DNA from: Bacillota bacterium
GTDB taxonomy: Bacteria; Bacillota; Clostridia; Oscillospirales; Ethanoligenentaceae
DNA: 64,000 bases
Assembly (NCBI GenBank): GCA_023391835.1
Contig: JAEWAE010000024.1
Span: 1 to 64,000, forward strand
Direction: 5' to 3'
The stretch's first letter is position 1, and every line of letters begins with the position of its first letter. Below, piece after piece: positions 34,692 to 43,327 of this stretch. The notes below the pieces were generated by a model that ran no database searches, was not told the DNA's origin, and saw only the letters and a program-made list of their open reading frames with translations. The translations under genes were made by a program, and so were the position numbers.

Positions 34692-35537
34692 TCACCGATC
34701 CCCGATTTCCGCCATGGCACCCGCATCCACTTCCACGATCCGATCCGAATGCTGAAACCATATATTCCGGTCGGTCGGGTTTTTGACGCGCCTGCCGTCC
34801 GCGCTGAACAGAAGCCGATGCCAGGCATCCATGTAATCATAGATCTCAATATTGGTGGCATACCAGACAGTGTCCCGGCCCCCCATATAGCCGGCGAACT
34901 CCTCGATCACCTGCCAGTTGTCGCGGGCTTCAAACTCATAGCTGTGCCCCCACAGATAAAACAGATAAGGCACGCGGGTCACTTCGTCTGTCACAAATTT
35001 TTCCGCCAGGCTTTTCAGCTCCGGCGAGTTATGGTGACAGGTGGGATTCAGCCGCAGCCAGTCCGTCGGCAGGTCGAAACGGTTCGTGGAGCATGTAGTC
35101 CGGGAATAGACAATGCCGCAGCTTTTTAAAACCTCCACCACGCCGTCGCTGTATGTGCCAAACGGATAGGCCATGCCGCGCACGATGGTGCCGAACTGAT
35201 TTTCCAAATTCTCTCTGTCGTGCAGCACCTCGGCGGCAGCCATGGAAACCGGCAGCTGCTCGAGAAAAGGATGCGTAAGGGTATGTACGGCCACTTCCTG
35301 ACCGGATTCCCGATATGTCTCGCCGACCCGCTTCGCGCTCATACGGCGGTGTATCTGCCCTTTCGGGAAAACCGTGCCCTCCGGCGTGTAAAGTCCGCTG
35401 TTCAAGTTGAAGGTTCCCTTCAGCCCGTTACGGTTCATAATATCGATCAGCCGGATATCCTGCTCCACACCGTCGTCATAGCTGAGCGTCAGAGCCTTTG
35501 CCCTCCCATTCGGGAATCGCGGAAAAATGCTTGCCAA
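34692..35537 (-). CDS. Polysaccharide deacetylase (NodB/CE4-like)
   Basis: 281 aa without signal peptide. CE4 motif 1 is LTLSYDDG (the Asp-Asp pair for catalysis and metal) and motif 2 is VHTLTHPF (H-x3-H metal ligands); TYSDGVVEVLKSCG and FYLWGHSYEF cover the later motifs. Such cytoplasmic or surface-lacking members remove N- or O-acetyl groups from oligosaccharides. Translation appears to start at TTG 35537, 9 nt after AAGGAG. A promoter and a 16-bp perfect palindrome lie directly upstream. It is separated from yesM by 389 bp, so it is probably a single-gene unit tied functionally to the acetylated-glycan locus. Confidence 0.85.
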   Translation of the reverse strand: MASIFPRFPNGRAKALTLSYDDGVEQDIRLIDIMNRNGLKGTFNLNSGLYTPEGTVFPKGQIHRRMSAKRVGETYRESGQEVAVHTLTHPFLEQLPVSMAAAEVLHDRENLENQFGTIVRGMAYPFGTYSDGVVEVLKSCGIVYSRTTCSTNRFDLPTDWLRLNPTCHHNSPELKSLAEKFVTDEVTRVPYLFYLWGHSYEFEARDNWQVIEEFAGYMGGRDTVWYATNIEIYDYMDAWHRLLFSADGRRVKNPTDRNIWFQHSDRIVEVDAGAMAEIGDR

Positions 35538-35558
35538 AATTTCTCACTCCTTCGTTTT

Positions 35559-35574
35559 GCATGACATGTCATGC
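35559..35574. promoter_or_regulatory. Perfect 16-bp palindrome upstream of the deacetylase gene
   Basis: GCATGACATGTCATGC is a perfect palindrome placed between the -10 element (35584-35589) and the start codon (35537), at the expected +3 to +18 position. This is a classic repressor position. The cognate protein is not identified in the window. Confidence 0.6.
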
Positions 35575-35583
35575 TCCCAGTTC

Positions 35584-35611
35584 ATTATATGGAATCCTGC
35601 GGAAAAGTAAA
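35584..35611 (-). promoter_or_regulatory. Promoter of the deacetylase gene
   Basis: Minus-strand TTTACT (35611-35606), 16-nt spacer and TATAAT (35589-35584). Confidence 0.6.
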
Positions 35612-35804
35612 ACGGGCGAATGTCCGCTTCGGCGGATATTACGCCGCTTATTCGGATTTTATGGAGCCTTTCCGAGCTTTCCCACCGTATTACGCGAATT
35701 TTGCCGGCACGCAGGGAGGAAATCGGGGTGACGACCCGGCGGATCATGGGTCAACCCGTAATATATACCAATGCTTCTGGATAAACTTTTGCTGAGGTGA
35801 TAGC

Positions 35805-35939
35805 ATGCCAAAAGACAGCCAGCCCGACAACAAAAAAGCCCGAAAAGCGAAATGCAAGGGGCAAATGCCCATTACGCGGGAAAACCAAAATCAAAGCAAA
35901 AACGCCAAAAAGAAATCGATTCAAAATAACGACGTATAA
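35805..35939 (+). CDS. Small basic protein of unknown function
   Basis: A 44-residue reading frame with ATG at 35805 behind the good Shine-Dalgarno GAGGTGAT (5-nt spacing) and a stop followed by a textbook terminator. The product is highly basic and polar (13 Lys, several Asn and Gln, one Cys), for example KDSQPDNKKARKAK and NQSKNAKKKSIQNND, with no membrane helix. Composition resembles small spore or nucleic-acid-binding proteins, but I recognise no family. The A-rich codon use differs from the GC-rich genes to the left. Confidence 0.6.
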   Translation: MPKDSQPDNKKARKAKCKGQMPITRENQNQSKNAKKKSIQNNDV

Positions 35940-35977
35940 AAGTTATCCTGTACGAAGGGCATACTCCCATTTTTTTA

Positions 35978-36008
35978 CGGCTCTGCTTCGGCAGAGCCGG
36001 CTTTTTAT
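35978..36008 (+). terminator. Intrinsic terminator with UUCG tetraloop
   Basis: CGGCTCTGC-TTCG-GCAGAGCCG followed by GCTTTTTAT, 39 nt after the small basic protein gene. Confidence 0.85.
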
Positions 36009-36403
36009 GCCCATGTGTTCCCGGCGGTCCCACGCCCATTTTTGAAGCACCGACACGTACCGGGGCCGCGGCGGCCGGATGACGCACGACATTCCCACAT
36101 CGCGTGGCTTGCTGACTTTTCGGATAAATTCTTCCCGCAAAATTCGCATTCCATTGGGTGAGGGTATCTTGTTATACGCCGCAAATTGGGTGGAGTGTGA
36201 CATACGGTATCCATCAGGCCGGTCAGCACCAGCATCTCGCCGCGGATTGGCGGAGCCAGATGCCGGACATTTTGTAAGCCAAGCCGCAGAAAAGCGCCGC
36301 ACCCACGAGCATGCAGCGGCTCAAACCGGCGAAAATACTGAGTGAGCTCTTCAAACGCCATCCACTCTGACTGGCAGCGGTTTATCATGATTTCAAGATC
36401 CAA
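36005..36403 (-). pseudogene. Remnant of a carbohydrate esterase family 7 gene (acetyl xylan esterase/cephalosporin-C deacetylase)
   Basis: The C-terminal part of a CE7 esterase survives: ELTQYFRRFEPLHARG and LGLQNVRHLAPPIRGEMLV, then TGLMDTVC, the segment carrying the catalytic Asp. A one-base loss near 36205 moves the next family block, STQFAAYNKIPSPNGM, into the next frame. The first two thirds, including the Gly-x-Ser-x-Gly nucleophile motif, are absent, and the remnant begins 27 nt after the GH92 stop, so a rearrangement removed the 5' part. It indicates that an acetylated-glycan esterase once stood here. Confidence 0.65.
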
Positions 36404-36430
36404 GGTATTTGTCCCCGATCATGTCTCTGT

Positions 36431-38605
36431 TTAGCATTCCAAAAATGAGGGTGGTACTTCATGCGTCGCCCATCCGAAAGGCTTTTCCGCCATACGCAGC
36501 TTCAGTACACCTCCGCCCAGAAACTCATCCATTGTCAAATATGCGCGGTTCAACGCCTTCCCATTAAATGACGCCTCCTGGACGTAGATGTTAGTATCCG
36601 AGTTGTTTGCCGCCACCACCGTCAACTCCGCTTGGGGCAGCCGCATTGTGACCGAATCAAAGATTGGGCTGCCGATGAGCATTACCGGCTGGCCGGATAC
36701 CGGGAAGAGACCCATAGCATTCCAGACATAGCAGGACGACAGCCCGCCCGAATCGTTGTTCCCCGGCAGCCCACCTCTGCCGGACGTGAACATATACCGC
36801 ATTCCGGCACGGATGATTTCCGCCGTCCGGTCATGACGGCCCGCGTAAATATAGGCATAGGGCGTTTCCATATCGGGCTCATTGTTGAACCCTTCAAACC
36901 GGTTGAGCGATTCGCCCCATGAGATATAACTAAGGCGGGAGGGATCGCTCGGGCGCGCGACCGGCGGCTGCCCATATCCGAAAAATGTATCCAGCGCCTT
37001 CACAAAATCCTTCGGTGAATCGAACAGTCGGATGCGATCACGCATGTTGTGCAGAAGCCGGAAGCTGTAATTCCATCGGCCGCCTTCGTAATAAGTGCCA
37101 GCGCTGAGTAGTCCGCTGCCCGGGTCATAGGCATTTTTCCAGTTTTCTGACAGCCGCATCATACGGCGGAAGAGTGGAATGTCCCCTTGCCCCCGGGCAA
37201 TCAGTGCAGTGCAGAAACACGCTCCCGCCAGATCCAGTGTGTGCGTCAACCGGGGTTTTGTGACGCCTTCATCCATATAGTCCCGGTTCCTGGGGCTGAG
37301 AATATCGTCCCTCATCGCCCTCACGGCTTTATTCCAATCAATCCCCGGCAGTTTTCGACAATATGCATCGGCCAAGACGTAGTGGGCCAGACAGCGGGCC
37401 TGCTCGGAATGCATGCCAAACTGGTCGTTGAGAAACACCGCGATGGGAAAATCCCCGCAGTATTCCCGTATATTCAGCAATGCGTTGACCATATCCCGTC
37501 CGCGCTCCGGAAACAATGAAAAGATCAGCGGCATCTGCGTTTTATATTGATCCCAAAGTGTGGCGAAATCGACGAAAAACTCATCCGGATGCTGCCAGAA
37601 GGGGCTTTCCCCATGGCAGTCGCACGGTTTGATCAGACTGTGATAGAGGCTGGAATAAAATATTTTCTGCTGCTTTTCGCTGCCGCCGGTAACCTGAACG
37701 CGACTGAGGTAATCGGACCATCGCTTCTGCGTTTCATGAGCGGTCAAATCGAAGTCCTGGTGACCGGGCATCCCGAGATTGGCTTTTGCTTCCGAATATC
37801 CGCGGAAAGAAAATCCCAGCTTTAGAGAAATCTGCCGGCAGGAGCTGTCGTTTACCGTAAACACGACACCAAAGTGGTGGTCGGATGGATTTTGAATGCT
37901 CAGATCATTTTCTTCGATTGTTTTCCCGTTTTCCCATATCCGCCCTTTGGCGGAACCGGAAAGGACCTGCATACAGATGTAAATCGGAATTCCTTCCATC
38001 CGGATATAACCATAGGCGGTATCCGGAGCGTGCAGGCGGATTTCCGCTTCCAGCGGGCGGGTTTCGGCACCATCCAGCGCGAGACCGCCGCAGGAAAGAT
38101 CGACTGCGACTTTTTTCTCCGCCCCACTGTGAAATGTATAGCGATGATAGGCTGCTTTCGGTGCCACCGTCAGTTCGGCAGTAATTCCGGTTCCTTTCAA
38201 CTCGGCGGAATAATAGCCGGGGCGTGCTGTCTCGTTTTCCAACGGCCATATGGTGCCGGGATTGGGTATCGCGCCTTGAAAAGGAATCACTTTCACGTAA
38301 TTGTAATATACACCCGTAGCGCCGGTTCCACTTTGCTGAAAGTGTGTGAAGCCCGATGCGCCGTATTTTTCATACTTTTTCCGAGGCGTGGATTGGTAAT
38401 TGAAATCATTCAAGCCATATCCTGTCGGATATGCGCCGGAGTACGCACAGGCAGACACCATGCCGAATGGGGCACATGCACCGGGCAGCGTATTGCCCGA
38501 CTGCGCCTTGATAAAAAACCATGTTGCCGCAATGCCTTGGGGATCCGGCAAATTGATCGACCCGTTTCCCCAGAAGGGGTCGACCCATGACAGTAAATCT
38601 TTCAT
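36431..38605 (-). CDS. GH92 alpha-mannosidase
   Basis: 724-aa, Ca2+-dependent exo-alpha-mannosidase family. The N-terminal beta-sandwich begins at once (SWVDPFWGNGS, GNTLPGACAPFGMVSACAYS), so no signal peptide is seen and the enzyme may act in the cytoplasm. The catalytic domain has IFYSSLYHSLIKP, ATLWDQYKTQMPLIFSLFP, and the signature GLPGNNDSGGLSSCYVWNAM with GLFPVSGQPVMLIGSP. The usual signature has GNDD; here the third residue is Asn. The start at 38605 is preceded by AGGAT at 8 nt. Codon use is less GC-rich than the left part of the window. A mannan- or N-glycan-type substrate is likely. Confidence 0.92.
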   Translation of the reverse strand: MKDLLSWVDPFWGNGSINLPDPQGIAATWFFIKAQSGNTLPGACAPFGMVSACAYSGAYPTGYGLNDFNYQSTPRKKYEKYGASGFTHFQQSGTGATGVYYNYVKVIPFQGAIPNPGTIWPLENETARPGYYSAELKGTGITAELTVAPKAAYHRYTFHSGAEKKVAVDLSCGGLALDGAETRPLEAEIRLHAPDTAYGYIRMEGIPIYICMQVLSGSAKGRIWENGKTIEENDLSIQNPSDHHFGVVFTVNDSSCRQISLKLGFSFRGYSEAKANLGMPGHQDFDLTAHETQKRWSDYLSRVQVTGGSEKQQKIFYSSLYHSLIKPCDCHGESPFWQHPDEFFVDFATLWDQYKTQMPLIFSLFPERGRDMVNALLNIREYCGDFPIAVFLNDQFGMHSEQARCLAHYVLADAYCRKLPGIDWNKAVRAMRDDILSPRNRDYMDEGVTKPRLTHTLDLAGACFCTALIARGQGDIPLFRRMMRLSENWKNAYDPGSGLLSAGTYYEGGRWNYSFRLLHNMRDRIRLFDSPKDFVKALDTFFGYGQPPVARPSDPSRLSYISWGESLNRFEGFNNEPDMETPYAYIYAGRHDRTAEIIRAGMRYMFTSGRGGLPGNNDSGGLSSCYVWNAMGLFPVSGQPVMLIGSPIFDSVTMRLPQAELTVVAANNSDTNIYVQEASFNGKALNRAYLTMDEFLGGGVLKLRMAEKPFGWATHEVPPSFLEC

Positions 38606-38855
38606 GTGTATCATCCTGCCTATCATTATTTCAAGTTTCATACGACTTTTGAGGACACAGCGCTTGACCGTTACTCCAATTTGACAAAATGCAGACATGA
38701 GCCGCACCAATAAGCCACACATGCCAAAAAATCGGTTGTGGAATCTCCTCTTGATAGACCTCCTGATAAATTAGCAATTAGTATTTGGAAATAGCGACAG
38801 GCCGACTCGCAGCAGCATACAGGTTGCACGTAGCATGACTACTTGCTTCTTTGGT

Positions 38856-41093
38856 TTATAACAAATTCCGTTTTTCCGACTGCCTGTAATTGTTCGGCGT
38901 CATTCCAGTTGCTTTTTTAAAAACCTTATTAAAATATGACGCGCTTGAAAAACCAGTTTCTGCTGAAATTTCGCAAACCGATATTTTTGTTTTTGTAAGA
39001 AGTTCCTTTGACTTGCTGATTCGGACATTAAGAATTCTATCCAGAATGGTCCGGTTTGTGATTTGTTTGTACAACCGGGAAATATGCGATACAGATAAGC
39101 CGATTCTTTCGGATATGTAATCAATAGACAAGGCCGGATCTGAATATTCCGAATTGATAAGTTGATCAATTTTTGCAATTACATTTACATATTTTGTGCT
39201 TTTCTCCGTATTGATTCGATCGCAGATATTTTCAAATTTGCAATAGAAAAATTTGTTTACTCTATCGAGTGTATCCATATTTTCCGGAAGCTGAATCGCA
39301 TAATCAGCCTTTTTCACTTTTAATAGATTGTTAATAGCAAACGCCAGCCGTGATATTGCCATCTCTGTACAGGACATCGGATACAATTCAAGCTCCCCCG
39401 TTATTTGATTATATTCCTGTTTCGCGTTTTCAACGGACATTGCAGTCAGATAATCAATCAGTTGTTTTTCATGTCTGAGTGGATAATTATAATCCGTTAT
39501 GGATTTCTCCTGAATTTCATCTGTAAAGATGGTACACCCATACCCTCTGAAAAAACCGTGTCGCAGCGCGTTGCTTGTTTCCTTATATAAACTGCTAATT
39601 TCAGACATTGGCAACGGCATCGCTGAAACTGCTGCAGATAATGTGATATTAAGTGAATTTCTGATATGAAACTGGATCTTTTTAACTGGTTCTTCCATTA
39701 TATTTTTTATGTTACCCGAATAATTAAACGAAACATTCACAATGACCGCGATTAAATCATTCTCGATTTCGGCGCCATCCGCCTGAAAATCCGATGCCAG
39801 AATTTCCTGCGCCACATTAATGATGGCATATTTCAGCGAACTCTGTTCCAAAATATTGTTTTCCATATTAAATGTAACAAATTCATCAATATGAAAAAGG
39901 ACCAGGCATACTTTTTCATCATAATCGAGGTTGATTTCATACTTTTTACAATTTGGCATTAGATATTCTTTTGTATTGATAGTCTTGCCCAATATAACAT
40001 CTTTTAAAAACATTTGTCTTAACGCGATTTTATCCGTACGGATTCTGCTTCTATTGCTTTTTAATTCGGTAATTATATTATATATTGGCCGATATATTTG
40101 ATTTGAAATTAAATATGAAATAATAATTAGTAAGCCAAAAATCACCAAATCCAGCAGTATCGTCATCAGTTTCATCTGGCGTATTTTGTTTGACAGTGAC
40201 GTATATGGTATTTTGCTGATAAATGTCCAGCCATATGGATTATTCTTATTATAAATAATCAGATAATGGTTATTTCCAATTCTGCTTTCAAAAGAGCCTT
40301 CCGATTCTTGAGACTGTAGCGCTTTTTGAATATACATGCTTTTCGACAAATCATCCAGCATGTTCTGACCCTTGCACTTAGAAATCAAAACACCATTTGA
40401 ATTCACGGCAAACACATCGTCCAATTTCCCGCTTTGCGAGTTATTACCGGTATTGATTATTCCATCATAAGTGAAATTCACCATAATAATACTGTTTTCG
40501 TTTGATTTTGAATAGATGTCGTACATTAAAAATGTATAGCAATAGTCTATACCTGCATCGCTTTCCTTAATTTTTCTCGGAATTGGCATATAGGGCACAT
40601 GCGCTTTAAAGTTTTCGATATAATCCCATGCATATGTATCAACAAAATTTTGATGCATGGATTTATAATTATTTATTACGCTGCTGATATTGGATGTTCC
40701 CGCTTCAACATATAGCGTATCCGTAGCCGCGTTGTAAACATAAATCGACTGAATCGTGTTATTGGTCAAGCGATAATTTTTCAGCTGTATAAATGCCTGG
40801 TTTAGTTCGTAAATATCAGGGTCGCCATTATTCATCAGTTTCCGTACCGTATAATCGTTATATATTGCATTTGACAGTTTGAGGGCACCATCGGACATAT
40901 TGACGGCCTGATTACTCACATATTGATTCGTCAATGTATTCGTACTGATAATTTCATTTCGCACGATTCCGTTAAATGATAAAAGCAAGACAATCGAAAT
41001 GATGGCTATGGATAGAGCAATTGCTCCTGTTGTAAAAAACAGAATCATCCGATAAATTTTGCCCTTATGCTTGAATTTATTTATCACATGCAT
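38856..41093 (-). CDS. Membrane-bound AraC-family regulator with extracellular sensor
   Basis: 745 aa. TM1 near residues 15-40 (MILFFTTGAIALSIAIISIVLLL), an extracytoplasmic Cache-like sensor to about 305, TM2 (LMTILLDLVIFGLLIIISYLI), a GGDEF-like/degenerate cytoplasmic linker, and a C-terminal AraC double helix-turn-helix (LSIDYISERIGLSVSHISRLYKQ; VCEISAETGFSSASYFNKVFK, then KATGMTPNNYRQ). This one-component design senses an external ligand and controls DNA directly at the membrane. It is strongly AT-rich. Divergent from a LplB-LplC-LplA-type transporter across 265 bp, the usual arrangement for its target. Confidence 0.92.
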   Translation of the reverse strand: MHVINKFKHKGKIYRMILFFTTGAIALSIAIISIVLLLSFNGIVRNEIISTNTLTNQYVSNQAVNMSDGALKLSNAIYNDYTVRKLMNNGDPDIYELNQAFIQLKNYRLTNNTIQSIYVYNAATDTLYVEAGTSNISSVINNYKSMHQNFVDTYAWDYIENFKAHVPYMPIPRKIKESDAGIDYCYTFLMYDIYSKSNENSIIMVNFTYDGIINTGNNSQSGKLDDVFAVNSNGVLISKCKGQNMLDDLSKSMYIQKALQSQESEGSFESRIGNNHYLIIYNKNNPYGWTFISKIPYTSLSNKIRQMKLMTILLDLVIFGLLIIISYLISNQIYRPIYNIITELKSNRSRIRTDKIALRQMFLKDVILGKTINTKEYLMPNCKKYEINLDYDEKVCLVLFHIDEFVTFNMENNILEQSSLKYAIINVAQEILASDFQADGAEIENDLIAVIVNVSFNYSGNIKNIMEEPVKKIQFHIRNSLNITLSAAVSAMPLPMSEISSLYKETSNALRHGFFRGYGCTIFTDEIQEKSITDYNYPLRHEKQLIDYLTAMSVENAKQEYNQITGELELYPMSCTEMAISRLAFAINNLLKVKKADYAIQLPENMDTLDRVNKFFYCKFENICDRINTEKSTKYVNVIAKIDQLINSEYSDPALSIDYISERIGLSVSHISRLYKQITNRTILDRILNVRISKSKELLTKTKISVCEISAETGFSSASYFNKVFKKATGMTPNNYRQSEKRNLL

Positions 41094-41268
41094 GGTTTAC
41101 CTTCTTAATGTGCCAATTTATACAATTATTATAGCGCCTTCTATCCACTTTTTAAATAATAATTTGCAGTAATCATATAAAAAGCCGAATAGTACAATTT
41201 CTCCAAAAAAGCAATAGGCCTGCCCTGCATGATTTTGCAGCAATTTACAAGATAAGCGAATTTTAAGA

Positions 41269-41297
41269 TTTACTTCCGGATGACCCGTATCTATACT
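41269..41297 (+). promoter_or_regulatory. Promoter of the AT-rich transporter operon
   Basis: TTTACT (41269-41274), a 17-nt spacer and TATACT (41292-41297), 61 nt before the first permease start. The remainder of the 41094-41358 spacer is AT-rich with no gene and should contain AraC-type binding sites. Confidence 0.65.
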
Positions 41298-41358
41298 GAA
41301 CATCAGTGAAAGGTTCATCCGCGGGCGGCGGCTAACTTAACAGTAGAGAAGGTTTCTG

Positions 41359-42279
41359 ATGAGTAAAAATGGATTTTTGATGGAAGTCAAAAAGAATTGG
41401 GTACTCTTTTTAATGCTTCTGCCAGCTTTTGTATTTTTCCTTTTTAACAACTACTTACCGATGCTTGGAATCTATTATGCCTTTACGCGGTTTACTTATG
41501 GGAAGGGGCTGTTTGGCGGTCAGTTTGTAGGATTCAACAATTTTAAATATCTCTTCGAGTCAAATACAATTTTGAGCATCACATTTAATACGGTAGCCTA
41601 TAATTTTGTCTTTATCGTATTGGGAAATTTTTTACAGATATTTACTGCTGTGCTGATCAGCCTTATGGTCGGAAAGTGGTATAAAAGGGCCGCACAATCC
41701 ATTATGCTTCTGCCCCATTTTGTTTCCATGGTGGTAGTGGGAGTGTTGGCATATAACTTTTTCAATTACGATTATGGTATGCTGAATACTCTGTTAAAAG
41801 CTCTTCATTCTCAACCTGTAAACGTGTACAGCAACACCCGACTATTTCCTGTGATTATTGTAGCCTTCAATCTTTGGAAAGGCCTCGGCTACGGTATGAT
41901 TATCTATCTTGCGGCAATACTCGGGATCGACCCCGAAATATACGAGGCTTCATTTTTGGATGGCGCCGATGTATTCCAGCAGATCCGGTATGTCACACTT
42001 CCTCTGCTGAAACCAACTTTTATCATACTATTTCTCTATTCAATTGGAAGCATTCTGAAAGGTCAGTTTGACTTGTTTTATCAGCTGGTGGGAATGAACG
42101 GAGTCCTTTTCCCAACAACCGACATCATAGACACCTATGTATACCGAGCCTTGCTTAACGGTTCCAATTTTGGAATGGGCACAGCCGCCGGTGTCTATCA
42201 GTCCGTATTCGGGTTTGTCCTGATTATGATTGTAAACGCAATTATCAAAAGGAAAACGCCGGAATTCTCACTCTTTTAA
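41359..42279 (+). CDS. ABC transporter permease, LplB/YteP type
   Basis: 306-aa permease with six hydrophobic helices. LplB/YteP features are LLPAFVFFLFNNYLPMLGIYYAF, VGFNNFKYLF, LLPHFVSMVVVGVL and the EAA loop EIYEASFLDGADVFQQIRYVTLPLL. The start at 41359 has AGAAGG upstream. With the next two genes it forms a complex-oligosaccharide importer of the kind used for rhamnogalacturonan, xylan or similar fragments; the ATPase must be shared from elsewhere. Confidence 0.94.
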   Translation: MSKNGFLMEVKKNWVLFLMLLPAFVFFLFNNYLPMLGIYYAFTRFTYGKGLFGGQFVGFNNFKYLFESNTILSITFNTVAYNFVFIVLGNFLQIFTAVLISLMVGKWYKRAAQSIMLLPHFVSMVVVGVLAYNFFNYDYGMLNTLLKALHSQPVNVYSNTRLFPVIIVAFNLWKGLGYGMIIYLAAILGIDPEIYEASFLDGADVFQQIRYVTLPLLKPTFIILFLYSIGSILKGQFDLFYQLVGMNGVLFPTTDIIDTYVYRALLNGSNFGMGTAAGVYQSVFGFVLIMIVNAIIKRKTPEFSLF

Positions 42280-42313
42280 TTATAATGGAATACGCATCGG
42301 GGAGGTAGCATCC

Positions 42314-43207
42314 ATGTCCGACAACAGCAAATCTTTTACCCTATTCAATATCCTTGCATACATATTGACGGCTGTTTTAACTCTTTTGTGTCTTCTGCCC
42401 TTTTTGACCATTATATCCGGATCATTCACAGACAACTCGGTCGTGCTTACAAAGGGATACCGGCTTATCCCTCTAAAATTTTCAACCGCTGCGTACCGTA
42501 CTATTTTCACCTATCCTCGCGGCATCTTCGATGCCTATATGGTAACCGGAGTCAACACCATTATAGGAACCACGATCGGACTTTTTCTGATTTCCATGAC
42601 GGGCTATGTACTTTCACAAAAAGTTTTTAAATACCGAAATGTTGTTTCATTTCTCATATATTTTACTTCAATTTTCGGCGGCGGCCTGATCCCATGGTAT
42701 ATTGTATACGTCAAAATTCTCAATCTGAAAGACAGCTATGCCGCTTTATGTATTCCCGGGCTGATGTCGCCTTTTTTGATTATCCTGATGAGAACGTTTA
42801 TTTCGAATAATCTTCCGAATGCGCTGGTCGAGTCCGCAAGAATAGACGGTGCAGGACATTTCAACATATTTTTAAAAATTGCACTTCCAGTCTGCAAACC
42901 CGCGCTGGCGACAATCGGGCTGTTTCTTGCAATTGGTTATTGGAATGATTGGTATCTTTCCTCCATATTTATTTCAACTCCGCAGAAATACGAGCTTCAG
43001 TATTATTTATATAACATGATTAACGGAGCGGAATCGTTGGCGCAACTGGCCACAAACTCAAGCATATCTGCTAATACGAATTCTATGCCGACCGAAACCG
43101 TAAAACTAGCGATGGCCGTTCTGGCAACGGGGCCTGTCATCCTGTTTTACCCGTTTGTGCAGAAATACTTTGTCCAGGGTATCACAGTGGGAGCGGTCAA
43201 GGGATAA
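42314..43207 (+). CDS. ABC transporter permease, LplC/YtcP type
   Basis: 297-aa partner permease. Six helices, family segments LPFLTIISGSFTDNS, TSIFGGGLIPWYIVYVKIL, the EAA loop ALVESARIDGAGHFNIFLKI and the C-terminal KYFVQGITVGAVKG. GGGGAGG precedes the start. It follows the LplB-type gene by 34 nt in the same AT-rich operon. Confidence 0.94.
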   Translation: MSDNSKSFTLFNILAYILTAVLTLLCLLPFLTIISGSFTDNSVVLTKGYRLIPLKFSTAAYRTIFTYPRGIFDAYMVTGVNTIIGTTIGLFLISMTGYVLSQKVFKYRNVVSFLIYFTSIFGGGLIPWYIVYVKILNLKDSYAALCIPGLMSPFLIILMRTFISNNLPNALVESARIDGAGHFNIFLKIALPVCKPALATIGLFLAIGYWNDWYLSSIFISTPQKYELQYYLYNMINGAESLAQLATNSSISANTNSMPTETVKLAMAVLATGPVILFYPFVQKYFVQGITVGAVKG

Positions 43208-43327
43208 AGGTATGAGCCGTTTTACGTATTTCCTGCAGGTTTTCTGCATCAAATAAAATCAATATTCAGAAGGAGGAAAAATGGTATGGCGCCCAAGTAT
43301 ACTGATGTTATTGCGGGAGGTCAAAAA

